A stretch of DNA of 64,000 nucleotides from Anaerolineales bacterium (lineage in GTDB: Bacteria > Chloroflexota > Anaerolineae > Anaerolineales > Villigracilaceae): NCBI GenBank assembly GCA_016789305.1, contig JAEURJ010000023.1, positions 124,001 to 188,000 of the forward strand. The letters are read 5' to 3'. Shown piece by piece: positions 52,045 through 61,958 of the stretch. A program made the position numbers and the translations under genes. Numbering within the stretch: the first letter of the stretch is position 1; each line of letters begins with the position of its first letter. A model generated the notes under the pieces. It saw nothing but the letters and a program-made list of their open reading frames with translations, had not been told where the DNA came from and searched no databases.

Positions 52045-54639
52045 CTACTCCGCTATGGAACAACTTAATCCCAGCCATGGTGATGAGATCAAAGCAAGGT
52101 CATCAATCTTAACTATCAATGCTCTTAAATAACCTGCCTCCTTGCCACAACCAATCACAAAAACATCAGATGCGTTAGGAAAATTCTTTGGTGGGTTATA
52201 AACTGGGATAAATACAAATGCGTTTCTTGGGCCGATCAGATTAAATTGCAACCGATCAAATTGGCTCGCAGCCAATAAATTAGGACTAGCCTCCCCCCAA
52301 AAAACGCCTTGTTTATAATACGATGGATAAAGAGCACGCCCATAAATAATTACCGCATCTGCATCTGTTTCAAGGAAATTTTCCAAGGTTAGGCCCGTAA
52401 TCAATTCTCCATTTTCCAGATATAAATCAGTTACAGATTCTTCAATCAGCTTTGCATCCGATAAAGGCGGGTAACGTAAAGGCATCCACAGTTCCAGCAA
52501 GGGCAAAGACAAACCGATCATCAAGAAAAACGCTAAAATAAAGTATACTTTTATTTGAAGAAAATAGGATTGTTCAGCTTTTTCTCTTCGATCTTCTTCA
52601 AAAATATTATCTAGCAACCTATCTTTATTCCAAATAACAGACGCCATCATCGTAATCAATTGCAACAATCCCAAACAGTAATAAACTTGAAAAATCCAGT
52701 CAACGGGTAAAATAAATCGCCAGCCTGAAATGCGAGCAATTACAACACTAAAACTATAGGTAAAATGAATCAATAAAGGGAACAATCCCAAAAATCCTAA
52801 TCGCTTAAATGCCGCACTGCACCCCAGTGTAATAATTCCCAAAGTAAAAAAGAATAACACACTAGAACCACTCGACAATTCAAGATCTGGACCATCCCAA
52901 AAGGGCAAGACGTTCACATATGAACGAAGTTCATAAAACTTAAGCGACATAGGCAAATAAAGCACAGAACTTATTTCATTATGAATAAAATAAGATGCAT
53001 AAGTTTGCGAAATCTCAGCTGGGTGATCCAAAAAATATTGGATAATCTGGGATCTTATTCTTCGATTATAGTCATCAAGGGATTCACCCAATAAAATATC
53101 GACGTTATCTCCAGGTTCGGAATACCCACTTGCGAATAACCGAATATAAAACTTTGTATTCTCTACAGCCAACGTTCCGGATACTTGATAGTTTCGCCAC
53201 ATCCACGGAAGTATAACAATCAACAAACCTAACATAAATACTAAAAGTCTCTGGGCGGTTTTTCGCCATTGCCCCCTCCCAATTAAAACAATACCAATTA
53301 ATAACACCGGCAGTAAAGCTTGCGATTGACTACGGACAAGAACTACAAGCCCAAAGGATGCTCCAGAAATAATTCCAAGGGAATGATTTGTGCGGGGATT
53401 CTTCAGCCATTTGAGAATGGCATATATGAAAAACATCATAAGTACCATTGTAGGGAGATCGGACAACAATAATTTCGAGTGGCTGACTTCGAGAATATTG
53501 GTAAGCGCGATGGAATTTTTTTCCCGGAAAATAACAAGAATCGCCGACAAAAGACCTGCTGATGTATCGCCTAACAGTGAGACCAACAAAAAAACAAGAG
53601 CAGGCGCGATAGCAAGACAAAACACTTGCACAGTTAAAATGACGTCATAGTTCTGCCCGCCAACTATATGTAGCGCTGCAAGAAAAAAAACATACAAAGG
53701 TCGAAGTATTACCTCAAGTTGTCGCCCTTCGCCAATTAATATGGCCTGGGCAGTTCCATCATAAAAAGCTGCATCTGAATAAGGGTAATATTCAAAATTA
53801 GGGGGTGTCGGTTTAGGATTAAAATAGCTCTGTTTACGCATTGGCTCCATTTGCCATATCAGAAAAGCAGCAAGCCATATGGCAAAAAAGAGAACAGTAT
53901 CAAATTTAGGTGCGTATTTCCTTTCACGCCATAGATTTAAGGTCCGCAATTCAATACGACTCTTAAATAAGGTAAAAAACATTGTTACTAAAAGAGCAAC
54001 GAGCAGTTGGGAAAAAAGAACCGGAGTACCCGGGGAGTGCCATCCATAGGTTTCAGGCTTCAAACCAATTCGACTCCAAGAAACTCCAAACGCAATCACC
54101 AGAACAAAGATAAAAAGGCCACCTGTGAAAGCCAGAAGGGGTTTCCACTGACGGAGATTATGAAAATACACTTTTTGATTTCGCCAGAAAAATTGACCCA
54201 ACATTGTTTGAGCACCAAGAAAACCGCAAAAATAAACAAGCGGCTCAAGGCGTTCCGTAATTGCTGAAAACTCTACAAATCTATTAGATGGAAGCGACAG
54301 CCATGCAAAACTGGCACACATAAACAACATTGAGAGGACATTTATTAAATATAGTTTCCATTGAATTCCCAAAAAATTGGTAATAAAAATAGTAAGCTTA
54401 TCAAGGTGGGAAACGGAGAAACTTATTAGGACAAAATTCAATGTAAATATAAGGAAAAGCACAAACACGCACAAAAGTAAAAGTAAGCGACTCAACGAAT
54501 AGTTAAATAACACGACCCGTCCCGTACTGGAGGAAACAACTATCAGGCAATAAAAAACAACAACACTTTCAATTGCAATTAAAAATACATATAACTTTAA
54601 CAAGAAAGACTTGTTTTTAAACAAAATATCAATACCCAT
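52045..54639 (-). CDS. Large GT-C-type membrane protein (paralogue of the 45.7-kb gene)
   Basis: From ATG 54639 (MGIDILFKN), which limits overlap with the upstream gene to 11 bases, the product is about 864 residues with about fourteen membrane helices. A long loop has FEYYPYSDAAFYDGTAQAIL (acidic first-loop motif), and RPLYVFFLAALHIVGGQNYD and VRSQSQALLPVLLIGIVLIG match the 45.7-kb protein. So does the end region (AVIIYGRALYPSYYKQG, then NFPNASDVFVIG). It is a gene duplication with diverged sequence. Both copies are probably lipid-linked sugar transferases of different specificity. Confidence 0.66.
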   Translation of the reverse strand: MGIDILFKNKSFLLKLYVFLIAIESVVVFYCLIVVSSSTGRVVLFNYSLSRLLLLLCVFVLFLIFTLNFVLISFSVSHLDKLTIFITNFLGIQWKLYLINVLSMLFMCASFAWLSLPSNRFVEFSAITERLEPLVYFCGFLGAQTMLGQFFWRNQKVYFHNLRQWKPLLAFTGGLFIFVLVIAFGVSWSRIGLKPETYGWHSPGTPVLFSQLLVALLVTMFFTLFKSRIELRTLNLWRERKYAPKFDTVLFFAIWLAAFLIWQMEPMRKQSYFNPKPTPPNFEYYPYSDAAFYDGTAQAILIGEGRQLEVILRPLYVFFLAALHIVGGQNYDVILTVQVFCLAIAPALVFLLVSLLGDTSAGLLSAILVIFREKNSIALTNILEVSHSKLLLSDLPTMVLMMFFIYAILKWLKNPRTNHSLGIISGASFGLVVLVRSQSQALLPVLLIGIVLIGRGQWRKTAQRLLVFMLGLLIVILPWMWRNYQVSGTLAVENTKFYIRLFASGYSEPGDNVDILLGESLDDYNRRIRSQIIQYFLDHPAEISQTYASYFIHNEISSVLYLPMSLKFYELRSYVNVLPFWDGPDLELSSGSSVLFFFTLGIITLGCSAAFKRLGFLGLFPLLIHFTYSFSVVIARISGWRFILPVDWIFQVYYCLGLLQLITMMASVIWNKDRLLDNIFEEDRREKAEQSYFLQIKVYFILAFFLMIGLSLPLLELWMPLRYPPLSDAKLIEESVTDLYLENGELITGLTLENFLETDADAVIIYGRALYPSYYKQGVFWGEASPNLLAASQFDRLQFNLIGPRNAFVFIPVYNPPKNFPNASDVFVIGCGKEAGYLRALIVKIDDLALISSPWLGLSCSIAE

Positions 54640-55468
54640 TCTTAATTTGGACCGGCAATTCTGCATAAACATCGATCAACGTAACCGAATCCACAGACAA
54701 ATCGTTCGTGAGAAATTCTGGCCGAATACGATGGCGCATTTTGTTAAATTCATTATCCTGACGAGCAAGCACATCAATATAAATATTCTCAAAATATTTC
54801 TTAAAAATATTTTCATAGGAGGGCAATCGGTAGCGATTTAAATTGCTAGTCGGATTTAAAAAATTTCTCCACACTTTTTCTGAGAAAGTAAGCATTTCAA
54901 ACGGAAATTTAAAATAATGATCTCTTAAATCAATAAAATGTAATTGAAAACCGCTAGGCATGGTTATCTTCGCAAGGGAAAATGTAATACCATCAACATC
55001 GTCTAAATGCTCAAAAACAGATGTACTTAACACACACTCTATTTCCAAGATTCGAGCCTGAATCTCTGCCGTTCGTATATCGCCATGAAGTAAGGTAATA
55101 AACTCAGGCTTTGGTTTTACCTCCCCCTCTTCCAGCAAAAGATAATCACTATAGGTTGGGAACAATTCAAGATTACGCTTTTTATCAATTAAAACAAAAT
55201 GATCGCAAAGTACGATATGTGCAGCTCCTTGCTTAAGTAATTCGACGGCAACAGAAAACCTTCCGCCATAACCAAACACAAGAATGCGTTTGCCTTTTAT
55301 TGTTTTTCCATATTTTGCTAATACTTTAATATATTGGTCAACAGCGGCAAGGGGGGCACTGGATTCCAAACCTGGACGAATAATCCATCTCATTTTTAGA
55401 AGAAAACGTGCCACATCTTCCGGCATAAAGTGACGTATCAATCGCAAGAGGAGATATCGAAAATTCAT
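54629..55468 (-). CDS. SAM-methyltransferase-like protein
   Basis: Read from ATG 55468 with AAGGA upstream, the product is about 279 residues. A class I-like core is suggested by GKRILVFGYGGRFSVAVELL, HIVLCDHFVLIDKKR, LHGDIRTAEIQ and VLSTSVFEHLDDVDGI, with the FEHLDD segment where methyltransferases have motif III. Motif I has GYGGRF instead of GxGxG, so cofactor binding is less certain. The last 100 residues (LTFSEKVWRNFLNPTSN) resemble those of nodulation-type or sugar methyltransferases by shape only. Substrate unknown. Confidence 0.6.
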   Translation of the reverse strand: MNFRYLLLRLIRHFMPEDVARFLLKMRWIIRPGLESSAPLAAVDQYIKVLAKYGKTIKGKRILVFGYGGRFSVAVELLKQGAAHIVLCDHFVLIDKKRNLELFPTYSDYLLLEEGEVKPKPEFITLLHGDIRTAEIQARILEIECVLSTSVFEHLDDVDGITFSLAKITMPSGFQLHFIDLRDHYFKFPFEMLTFSEKVWRNFLNPTSNLNRYRLPSYENIFKKYFENIYIDVLARQDNEFNKMRHRIRPEFLTNDLSVDSVTLIDVYAELPVQIKNGY

Positions 55469-55482
55469 GGTCTTTATCCTTT

Positions 55483-57567
55483 TTACGGCAAAAGCTTTGC
55501 ACAATCAACTACTCCCTCTTTCGGGATCAATAGTTGTACATTTACATCCAACATGGTCTGCTTCACCTGATAAAAACATAACAACGGAGTAGCAACCCAT
55601 TTAACCCAAGCATCGTTCTCCTCCCCAAACTGGGAATCACTTCCCTTTTGGGGTGTATTTAATGGTTGAGTAATAATAAGCGTAAATTGCTTCTCTTCAA
55701 GATTATCATAGAATTCTTCGAAATAAGCCAAATCTTCTGTTAGCGCCTGTTCAATCAGTGCTTTTTTATCATACTCAGGTACAAGTGGGACATCTCGAAT
55801 AAACCCAAAAGTCAACAACTGTCTTTGATCCATAAAGAGGATTTCGCCAGATATCTTTGCAGTATCTACTTCAGCCTGAATCGTGTCCAAAGATTTATTA
55901 ATCACTTCCTTCGGAGGATACATACCAAGTGACCTTTCGGTGGGTGCATCCGTAAGTGCTGCAAGCCAGGAAACAGAACCATAATAGCTATAAGAACGCA
56001 TTTCCATTAATGGGTCAATTCCGGGAATAACCAGAAGTAATATGACGCCCAAGGTAACCGGCAGAGACCTAAATTGCATCCATTCATCCGTCATATTATG
56101 TAAAGCAATGACCGTCAACATAAAAAGACTGATCAAAAACATATCCATGTTATGCAAATCCCCACCACCACCAATTTTTACACTAACAACAATGCCGACG
56201 ATAAAAAAAGCTAAAACGGGAAGGAAAATCACCCACTTTTGGAAAGAGTTTAGTACCCAGATTTTTGACTTTACAAGTTGAAACAAAACAAAGATGAGGG
56301 GGCACAAGGCAAATAATAACCCCATTAAGATACCGCTCCCATATGTCTCATTTGGGAACAAACGATACCAGAGAAGCGGTTGTTGCTGTATTTTCCCCAG
56401 TATATACTCCGGAGATATCTTTAGAATAAAGAAATAAGAAAAAATCCCAAGCCCTTTATCAATCTTGAAATAACTACCAATCCAAAAAATGGAAAAACCA
56501 CACAGAATACAAAGCCCCATCAATGAGGCCAGAAAGCGGATTCTGGGTTTAAAAGAAAGTGTATTTCCATTACCAGAGGAACCATCAATAAGCTCAAGCA
56601 TAATAAACCACATTCCCGGCGCGAACGTCCATGTATACCTGCTAACATAAGCAGCGTATGTAGCAAGAGCCACAAGTGGAATCGACAGCCAAAGTTTATT
56701 TCGCCAAGCCAGCATAATCAAAAGTGCACATAAAATAAGCGGTGGGTGTATAGGGCCTTGTTTCAAGAACAGAAACGTCCACAAAATCATGGCAAACCAA
56801 GTATATTTTTCACGAATAAAGGACCGAAAAGAAGCGAGACCCAAGAAAATATACGGCAATATTAAAGTTAAACCAACCCACATTCTCTCCGCCCTGATCG
56901 TAAGATCAGGGAATAAGAAGGGTATTCCGCCAACAAGCTGCCTGCCGATGTCAAGAAAGACAAAAATCTCCTGGTCTTGAGGAAAATCATATCTTTCACG
57001 ACCAAATATTATCGAATAATCCCACAACCGATTCCCTTCAGACCAACCCAGTGAAAACGGGTAACTTGTAACATGACTTAAGGTTGAAGCAACAGAAAAA
57101 GAACTAGCTGTCATCACAAGCATAAACAAAAGCACCTTCTGATCAATAAACACATCTTCCTTCTTGGTAAGAAAAAAGGAAATCAAGAATAATTCCAAGA
57201 CCCATAAAGTTAACCGTATATACAGGCCTTGAAAAACAACCCCCAATACTGTAAATTGAAAAAAATACACCGGAAAAACGAAAATTGCGACCGCCAAAAA
57301 CCAACGCCAAAACTTCAACCTGCTGCGAAGAGCAATCAAAGTATTTACAAAAAATTTAAAGAAGCTGTCTCGCCAAATAATACAGATACAAGTAATAAAA
57401 AGTATAAAGGCAAAAAAGCAGAATGCCACAAAAATAATTGCCCAAGTAGAGGCAAATTCGCCAAGCCAGTTCCCCGTCCCCCATGCAATATCAAGGAAAT
57501 CAAAGCACGAGCCCAAAAATAAACCCAAAAACACAAGAGTGATCAATAACTTTTCTGAGCATTTCAT
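55483..57567 (-). CDS. GT-C-type membrane protein
   Basis: From ATG 57567 (a GTG four codons earlier is also possible) the product has about 694 residues and about fourteen membrane helices. SWSEGNRLWDYSIIFGRERY-like text sits in the first large loop with acidic residues (GWSEGNRLWDY). A conserved AAYVSRYTWTFAPGMWFI segment follows in the middle. The C-terminal part has soluble regions with VDTAKISGEILFMDQRQLL. It resembles large uncharacterised membrane proteins of Chloroflexi polysaccharide loci. It is likely part of the same outer-face glycan assembly. No -35/-10 pair is convincing in the 105 bases upstream. Confidence 0.58.
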   Translation of the reverse strand: MKCSEKLLITLVFLGLFLGSCFDFLDIAWGTGNWLGEFASTWAIIFVAFCFFAFILFITCICIIWRDSFFKFFVNTLIALRSRLKFWRWFLAVAIFVFPVYFFQFTVLGVVFQGLYIRLTLWVLELFLISFFLTKKEDVFIDQKVLLFMLVMTASSFSVASTLSHVTSYPFSLGWSEGNRLWDYSIIFGRERYDFPQDQEIFVFLDIGRQLVGGIPFLFPDLTIRAERMWVGLTLILPYIFLGLASFRSFIREKYTWFAMILWTFLFLKQGPIHPPLILCALLIMLAWRNKLWLSIPLVALATYAAYVSRYTWTFAPGMWFIMLELIDGSSGNGNTLSFKPRIRFLASLMGLCILCGFSIFWIGSYFKIDKGLGIFSYFFILKISPEYILGKIQQQPLLWYRLFPNETYGSGILMGLLFALCPLIFVLFQLVKSKIWVLNSFQKWVIFLPVLAFFIVGIVVSVKIGGGGDLHNMDMFLISLFMLTVIALHNMTDEWMQFRSLPVTLGVILLLVIPGIDPLMEMRSYSYYGSVSWLAALTDAPTERSLGMYPPKEVINKSLDTIQAEVDTAKISGEILFMDQRQLLTFGFIRDVPLVPEYDKKALIEQALTEDLAYFEEFYDNLEEKQFTLIITQPLNTPQKGSDSQFGEENDAWVKWVATPLLCFYQVKQTMLDVNVQLLIPKEGVVDCAKLLP

Positions 57568-57684
57568 GAGTAAACACACTTATATCTATAGATTTTTGAA
57601 GAAATAATTTCAACACGGATTATATTCTATTAACATATACTGGAATATAATGGCAACAATAAAACTAGGATGAACAAGCCGAGC

Positions 57685-58854
57685 TCAAGCCTCAAACAAA
57701 AAACGTATTTTCCGAATTAAATTATAGAAGTTCTTTTTTAACAGGACACCTTGATAGTCCTTCTTCATTTGGGCTGCGATTACAAGCGGATCATGCCAAT
57801 TTTCTACATACCTTCGACTCCGTCTTCCTGTTTCGATCAAAGCTTCTTTATCTTTCAGCCAAAACATTAAGACTTCAAAAAGAGACTCTGCATCGGCATT
57901 GATTACCGGTAATTCATGACGCATCTTCTCCGGAATAAATATCAAGTCAGATTCTCTTATATATGAAATTACCGGCTTGCCGAGAGCCATTAATTCCAAC
58001 GCCAAACCACCATACCACCCGGCGTACAACTGATCAATTAGAAGATCAGCCTGCTCATAAATCTTCCGAGCATCCTTGTTGGATATTCCTTCCACCAGTT
58101 TAAAGTCGAAGTCCATCCCTTCAATCTGTAGACGTTCAATCGTCCGTAGAATCACTTCAGTTCCCTTAACGCCCCGATGGCTGGGGGCATGAACTATAAG
58201 TGGTCGTGGCTTGGGGTATGAGTCAACAAACTTCCAATCGCGCAGATCTACGTGGGCATATGGAACAAATCTTGCGCGTCCGGGTAAAACATGCCCCAAA
58301 TCCGGATTCAAATAATAAATCAAATCCGCAAAGCGGTCGAACTTTTCAATAACCTTTCTCTTCTCTGCATCGCTTTCTGCTGTGTAATAGCCTGATTCAA
58401 TCTTATTGGCAATGGATATTTCAAAATGCTCCAATGAATAATCTCCCTGTCGAGCGTCATCTCCTTGAAAAGTTACTGCAATACCCTTTCCCAACCAGTA
58501 AAAAACTGGGAGATCGGTCATTTGGAACACCTTGGCTAAATTCTCAGCTATCCACCACAAAAAATTATTTTTAGGCCTTTTTACTATTTGCGAAGGGAAG
58601 ATCGTGCGGCCAAAATTGTAATGTATAAGATCGTAGAAAAAAACACCCTTCAAGAATAGACCCAAAGTGGAAAAGGCATAGGCACCCGGACCATCTAAAG
58701 GCTTTAGAAGGATTTCGTCAAATTGATATGAAAATAAAGTTTGACGAAATGACACAGCCCAGCTAGCCAGGCCAAGTTCACGCTCCATCCGTGCAAGGCT
58801 CTGAGGATTTCCACCAACAATATCCGGGCAATGCAATACTCGTATTTTCGACAT
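57685..58854 (-). CDS. GT4-like glycosyltransferase (paralogue of the 59.7-kb gene)
   Basis: The 389-residue protein starts IRVLHCPDIVGGNPQSLARM and has GKGIAVTFQGDDARQGD in the middle. The C-domain has LIVHAPSHRGVKGTEVILRT, QADLLIDQLYAGWYGGLALE and LMALGKPVISYIRESDL. The HAPxHRxxKGT and QLxxGWYxxxALExMAxGKPV blocks match the protein at 59.7-60.9 kb, so they are paralogues. These are GT-B enzymes that transfer a sugar to a growing glycan in the cytoplasm. The donor is not readable. An epimerase gene lies between the two. Confidence 0.8.
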   Translation of the reverse strand: MSKIRVLHCPDIVGGNPQSLARMERELGLASWAVSFRQTLFSYQFDEILLKPLDGPGAYAFSTLGLFLKGVFFYDLIHYNFGRTIFPSQIVKRPKNNFLWWIAENLAKVFQMTDLPVFYWLGKGIAVTFQGDDARQGDYSLEHFEISIANKIESGYYTAESDAEKRKVIEKFDRFADLIYYLNPDLGHVLPGRARFVPYAHVDLRDWKFVDSYPKPRPLIVHAPSHRGVKGTEVILRTIERLQIEGMDFDFKLVEGISNKDARKIYEQADLLIDQLYAGWYGGLALELMALGKPVISYIRESDLIFIPEKMRHELPVINADAESLFEVLMFWLKDKEALIETGRRSRRYVENWHDPLVIAAQMKKDYQGVLLKKNFYNLIRKIRFLFEA

Positions 58855-58869
58855 TAATACCCCAAAACT

Positions 58870-59742
58870 CTAAAAAGCTTTCAATTTAATCAGCTCAGAC
58901 AATCCTTGTCTGAGCGATATTCGCGGATATACACCTGTTAGATGTTTCATTTTAGTGTTGTCTGCAACCAAATTACCTGATCTTTTCTCGTCTATATAAG
59001 AAATGTGTGCGGATTTATTGCTGACCTTTGATATTAGATTTACCAGTTCGGTCATTGAAACGACCTCATCCCCGGCCACATTGAGGATTCCTTCTACAGA
59101 AGTTGATAGAACAGGAGAAAATACTCTTACAGCATCCTCAACATGGATTGGATTGATGTGCAATCCTGGCTTGCCCTCAATTGTGATCACATCCGATCCT
59201 ATTATCTTTCCAATCAAATTTGGTATCAACATATTCCTTTGAGCCGGGCCATAGACAAAGAAAAACCGAAGAATAACTACCCTAAAAAATGACGTATACG
59301 CTGATAGCAATACTTCTGCCGCATATTTAGAACTGGCATAAAAGCCGGATGGATAGACCATATCTGTTTCATTCAGTTCACTTATTTTCGATGCATAAAC
59401 CCCGCCCGTAGACGCAAATATGAAAGTTTTTGCTCCAGCCTGGCGGGCATATTCTGCCAGTCGGAAAGTAGCATGAGTATTTATCGAAAAAATATCTGCT
59501 GAAGCGGTTGGAAAATCCCGAAATTTCCTAGATTGCGCCAAGTGTATTACAGCATCAATCTTTTTAGGAAGAAGTTCATAATCCAAACCCAAGGATAGGT
59601 CTTGTTGAACTGAATTGCCATTTGATGATGTCTCAAACGGTAACGAAGAATTCAACAGATACGTCAGATTATGTTCCGCGGAAAGTTGATGGAGTAGTGA
59701 TGAGCCAATTAAGCCAGTCGCACCTGTCAGAACAACATTCAT
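58870..59742 (-). CDS. NAD-dependent sugar-nucleotide epimerase/dehydratase
   Basis: The 290-residue extended SDR has VVLTGATGLIGSSLLHQL at the N-terminus, VIHLAQSRKFRDFPTAS, FIFASTGGVYAS and the YxxxK pair in SGFYASSKYAAEVLL. Further on are LRFFFVYGPAQR and PIHVEDAVRVFS. It resembles UDP-sugar epimerases or reductases such as those for 6-deoxy sugars. The substrate cannot be assigned. Its gene touches the 59.7-kb glycosyltransferase (ATG 59742 shared with that gene's stop region) and lies 15 bases from the next GT. Confidence 0.82.
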   Translation of the reverse strand: MNVVLTGATGLIGSSLLHQLSAEHNLTYLLNSSLPFETSSNGNSVQQDLSLGLDYELLPKKIDAVIHLAQSRKFRDFPTASADIFSINTHATFRLAEYARQAGAKTFIFASTGGVYASKISELNETDMVYPSGFYASSKYAAEVLLSAYTSFFRVVILRFFFVYGPAQRNMLIPNLIGKIIGSDVITIEGKPGLHINPIHVEDAVRVFSPVLSTSVEGILNVAGDEVVSMTELVNLISKVSNKSAHISYIDEKRSGNLVADNTKMKHLTGVYPRISLRQGLSELIKLKAF

Positions 59743-60938
59743 TAATTATCTTCCCTTTGGCCGGACGGAATAATCCCAACAGATCGGTTGATTTCATCCA
59801 AAACACTTCCAATCACTTTTAGGGAATGATGCTGAAGGATAAATTTGCGTGAGCGTTCACCAATCTCTCGAATTCTCTCGCGATTTGAAATTAAATCGCG
59901 TAATACATCTTTAATCGTCAGTGGTGAGCATTTAACAATAGGAATTTCCGTAGGTCGCACCAAACCTGTAGTTATATATAAATCCTCAAGATCGCTGCGC
60001 AAATAACAAAGTACTGGTTTTCCCATTGCCATACCTTCAAGAGCAAACATAGCGTACCATCCGATTATAAGCTGATCAGCGATTATATCAACCGAAGCCA
60101 TTAAATCATGTATTTGATCATTTGAGACACGTTCTGCCAGAATTAATTCGAGGTTAAAGCCTTCTGCCCTGAGGTCATCTACAGCTTGTATGAAGAACCT
60201 GGTACCTTTCATAGCACGATGATTCGGAGCGTGCAAGATCCGTATCGTGCTTACCTGGTTTTTGTCCAACAATTCTGGTTGCTTCCAACGATCAACATCA
60301 ATCGGAAAATGAAGCAACATCAAGGTATCCCAATGGTACATGTAGTCCACCCATTCACAACCACCAATTATATGATCAGCATGTCTGGTCCATAAATCAA
60401 TCTGAGTTCCTATCCTTTTGCGTCTTAAGCGTTGTTTGGGATAATCCCGAGTCATCGCGTCTTTGAACAATAAGTTAGCCGATCTGGTTATTTCCTGTAC
60501 ATCTCCTCCATATGGCATAACAATTACTTTCGATTTTGCAATACGGTATAAAAAAGGTTCTATGCGCCACAATAACACAGTACCTAAACCTAATGGCCCA
60601 CCGTTAAAATAAATATACACACATTTATACCGGTGTACAGACCAGACAAACTCAATAAAGGGAAGTAACAATTTTCTTAAGGACTTTGCTTTGATCCAAT
60701 TGTCTGCGCGCACATCGAATTGATTTGTAATGAAATAAACTGAATCTACGTATGTTTGTGCAGAATAACCATAGCTTTCAAGCGCCTTTTTATGATATGC
60801 ATGGCTAACAAAAGGCTCCGGACCTAAACCAATATCTATGGGTTTATTACTAAACCTTCCCAAAAATGTTGTCAGCAGCAAAAAAGGAAATACCAATACC
60901 TCAAAAAGGGCACGAATGAAATTTATTAAAATAATCAT
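59742..60938 (-). CDS. GT4-like glycosyltransferase (paralogue of the 57.7-kb gene)
   Basis: The 398-residue protein has an N-terminal hydrophobic stretch (ALFEVLVFPFLLLTTFLG) that may touch the membrane, then CVYIYFNGGPLGLGTVLLWR and VIVMPYGGDVQEITRS. The C-domain has RILHAPNHRAMKGTRFFIQA, IADQLIIGWYAMFALEGMAM and GKPVLCYLRSDLEDLY. It is paralogous to the 57.7-kb protein (HAP-HR-KGT and GWYAMFALEGMAMGKPV). A GT-B transferase is the best call; the donor and acceptor are unknown. Confidence 0.8.
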   Translation of the reverse strand: MIILINFIRALFEVLVFPFLLLTTFLGRFSNKPIDIGLGPEPFVSHAYHKKALESYGYSAQTYVDSVYFITNQFDVRADNWIKAKSLRKLLLPFIEFVWSVHRYKCVYIYFNGGPLGLGTVLLWRIEPFLYRIAKSKVIVMPYGGDVQEITRSANLLFKDAMTRDYPKQRLRRKRIGTQIDLWTRHADHIIGGCEWVDYMYHWDTLMLLHFPIDVDRWKQPELLDKNQVSTIRILHAPNHRAMKGTRFFIQAVDDLRAEGFNLELILAERVSNDQIHDLMASVDIIADQLIIGWYAMFALEGMAMGKPVLCYLRSDLEDLYITTGLVRPTEIPIVKCSPLTIKDVLRDLISNRERIREIGERSRKFILQHHSLKVIGSVLDEINRSVGIIPSGQREDN

Positions 60939-60962
60939 TTTCTGTATTCAATTTTAATGGAA

Positions 60963-61841
60963 TCACTTAATTCCGCGAACTGTAATGCCATAATAATCGA
61001 CATAGCGGTGTACTATTTTTAATCCGGCTTCTAGAAACCAGGACTCTACTTCTTCCAAGGTATGTCGTGTGCAAAGCTGGGGGTGATACCAGTCATAGTT
61101 TATCGCCATATTATCTTCATAACTTAACGAAGGATTCCAGAAACATTTTAGAAAGAAGTGGTAAATGAACCTTTGAATTTCATATTCCCCTGCTTCAATT
61201 CCGATCACTGGAACATGCGGAACCTGCACTTTGATTTTAAGGTCGGAAAGAATTTTCCCTAATTCCGTTAAAGCCCTCATGGACTCCATCGCCTTTTCAT
61301 AGGGCAACTCAGATATTTGGCTGCGAACATAGTCGTCCGCATATTCTCTCAGCGGTGCCTTCTTCTTGTAAACATATATAGCAATTTCGCCTTTGTCGTT
61401 TAACCTGGTACATAAATTTAAAAAGGCCCCGCGCGGATCAGCTGTATGATGCAACACCTCTTGACAATAAATGAGATCGAAATAGCCAAGATCGGCAAGA
61501 TCGCCCAGCAAATCCTTTTGCTGCACTCTGACCCGTTCCAAGCCTGTCAGGTTCTCGCGAGCGACATCAGCTCCGGCAAAGTCAATACCCAAAATATCCG
61601 TTTCTAAAGATGAGTACTTTTTAAGCAATGCTGTTACCCGTCCATTACCACAACCGGCATCAAGAATATGCTCTCTTTTTGATAACCACTGTCGAAATTC
61701 AATCACACTGAAAAATCCATTCCGATTCAGAATCCAGTTAAAAATATCAGAACCTTCTTTCAGTGTTTCAGTGAAGGCAAGACTTCGATTTTGTTCCCAC
61801 TTATCGTGGAAGCTATTATGTGTCTGTTCCGTATTTTCCAT
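60963..61841 (-). CDS. SAM-dependent methyltransferase
   Basis: From ATG 61841 with AGAGG upstream, the product is about 292 residues. The N-terminus has HDKWEQNRSLAFTETLKEG and the core HILDAGCGNGRVTALLKKY, then DILGIDFAGADVARENL, DLIYCQEVLHHTADPRGAFL and KGEIAIYVYKKKAPLREYAD. These are the class I methyltransferase motifs of the UbiE/Methyltransf_11 type. The end has WYHPQLCTRHTLEEVESWFL. It probably methylates a sugar or lipid-linked precursor. The upstream gene is the transglutaminase-fold protein. Confidence 0.85.
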   Translation of the reverse strand: MENTEQTHNSFHDKWEQNRSLAFTETLKEGSDIFNWILNRNGFFSVIEFRQWLSKREHILDAGCGNGRVTALLKKYSSLETDILGIDFAGADVARENLTGLERVRVQQKDLLGDLADLGYFDLIYCQEVLHHTADPRGAFLNLCTRLNDKGEIAIYVYKKKAPLREYADDYVRSQISELPYEKAMESMRALTELGKILSDLKIKVQVPHVPVIGIEAGEYEIQRFIYHFFLKCFWNPSLSYEDNMAINYDWYHPQLCTRHTLEEVESWFLEAGLKIVHRYVDYYGITVRGIK

Positions 61842-61958
61842 AGTTCTGATCCTCTTATTGGTATTCCACAAATTTACCAAAGTATCTTTTCTCACTTTTG
61901 CAAGCATAGCTAGAAAGTTCAGATAGTTTGTTTATCCTGCTCGTTTACAAGTATTTAA

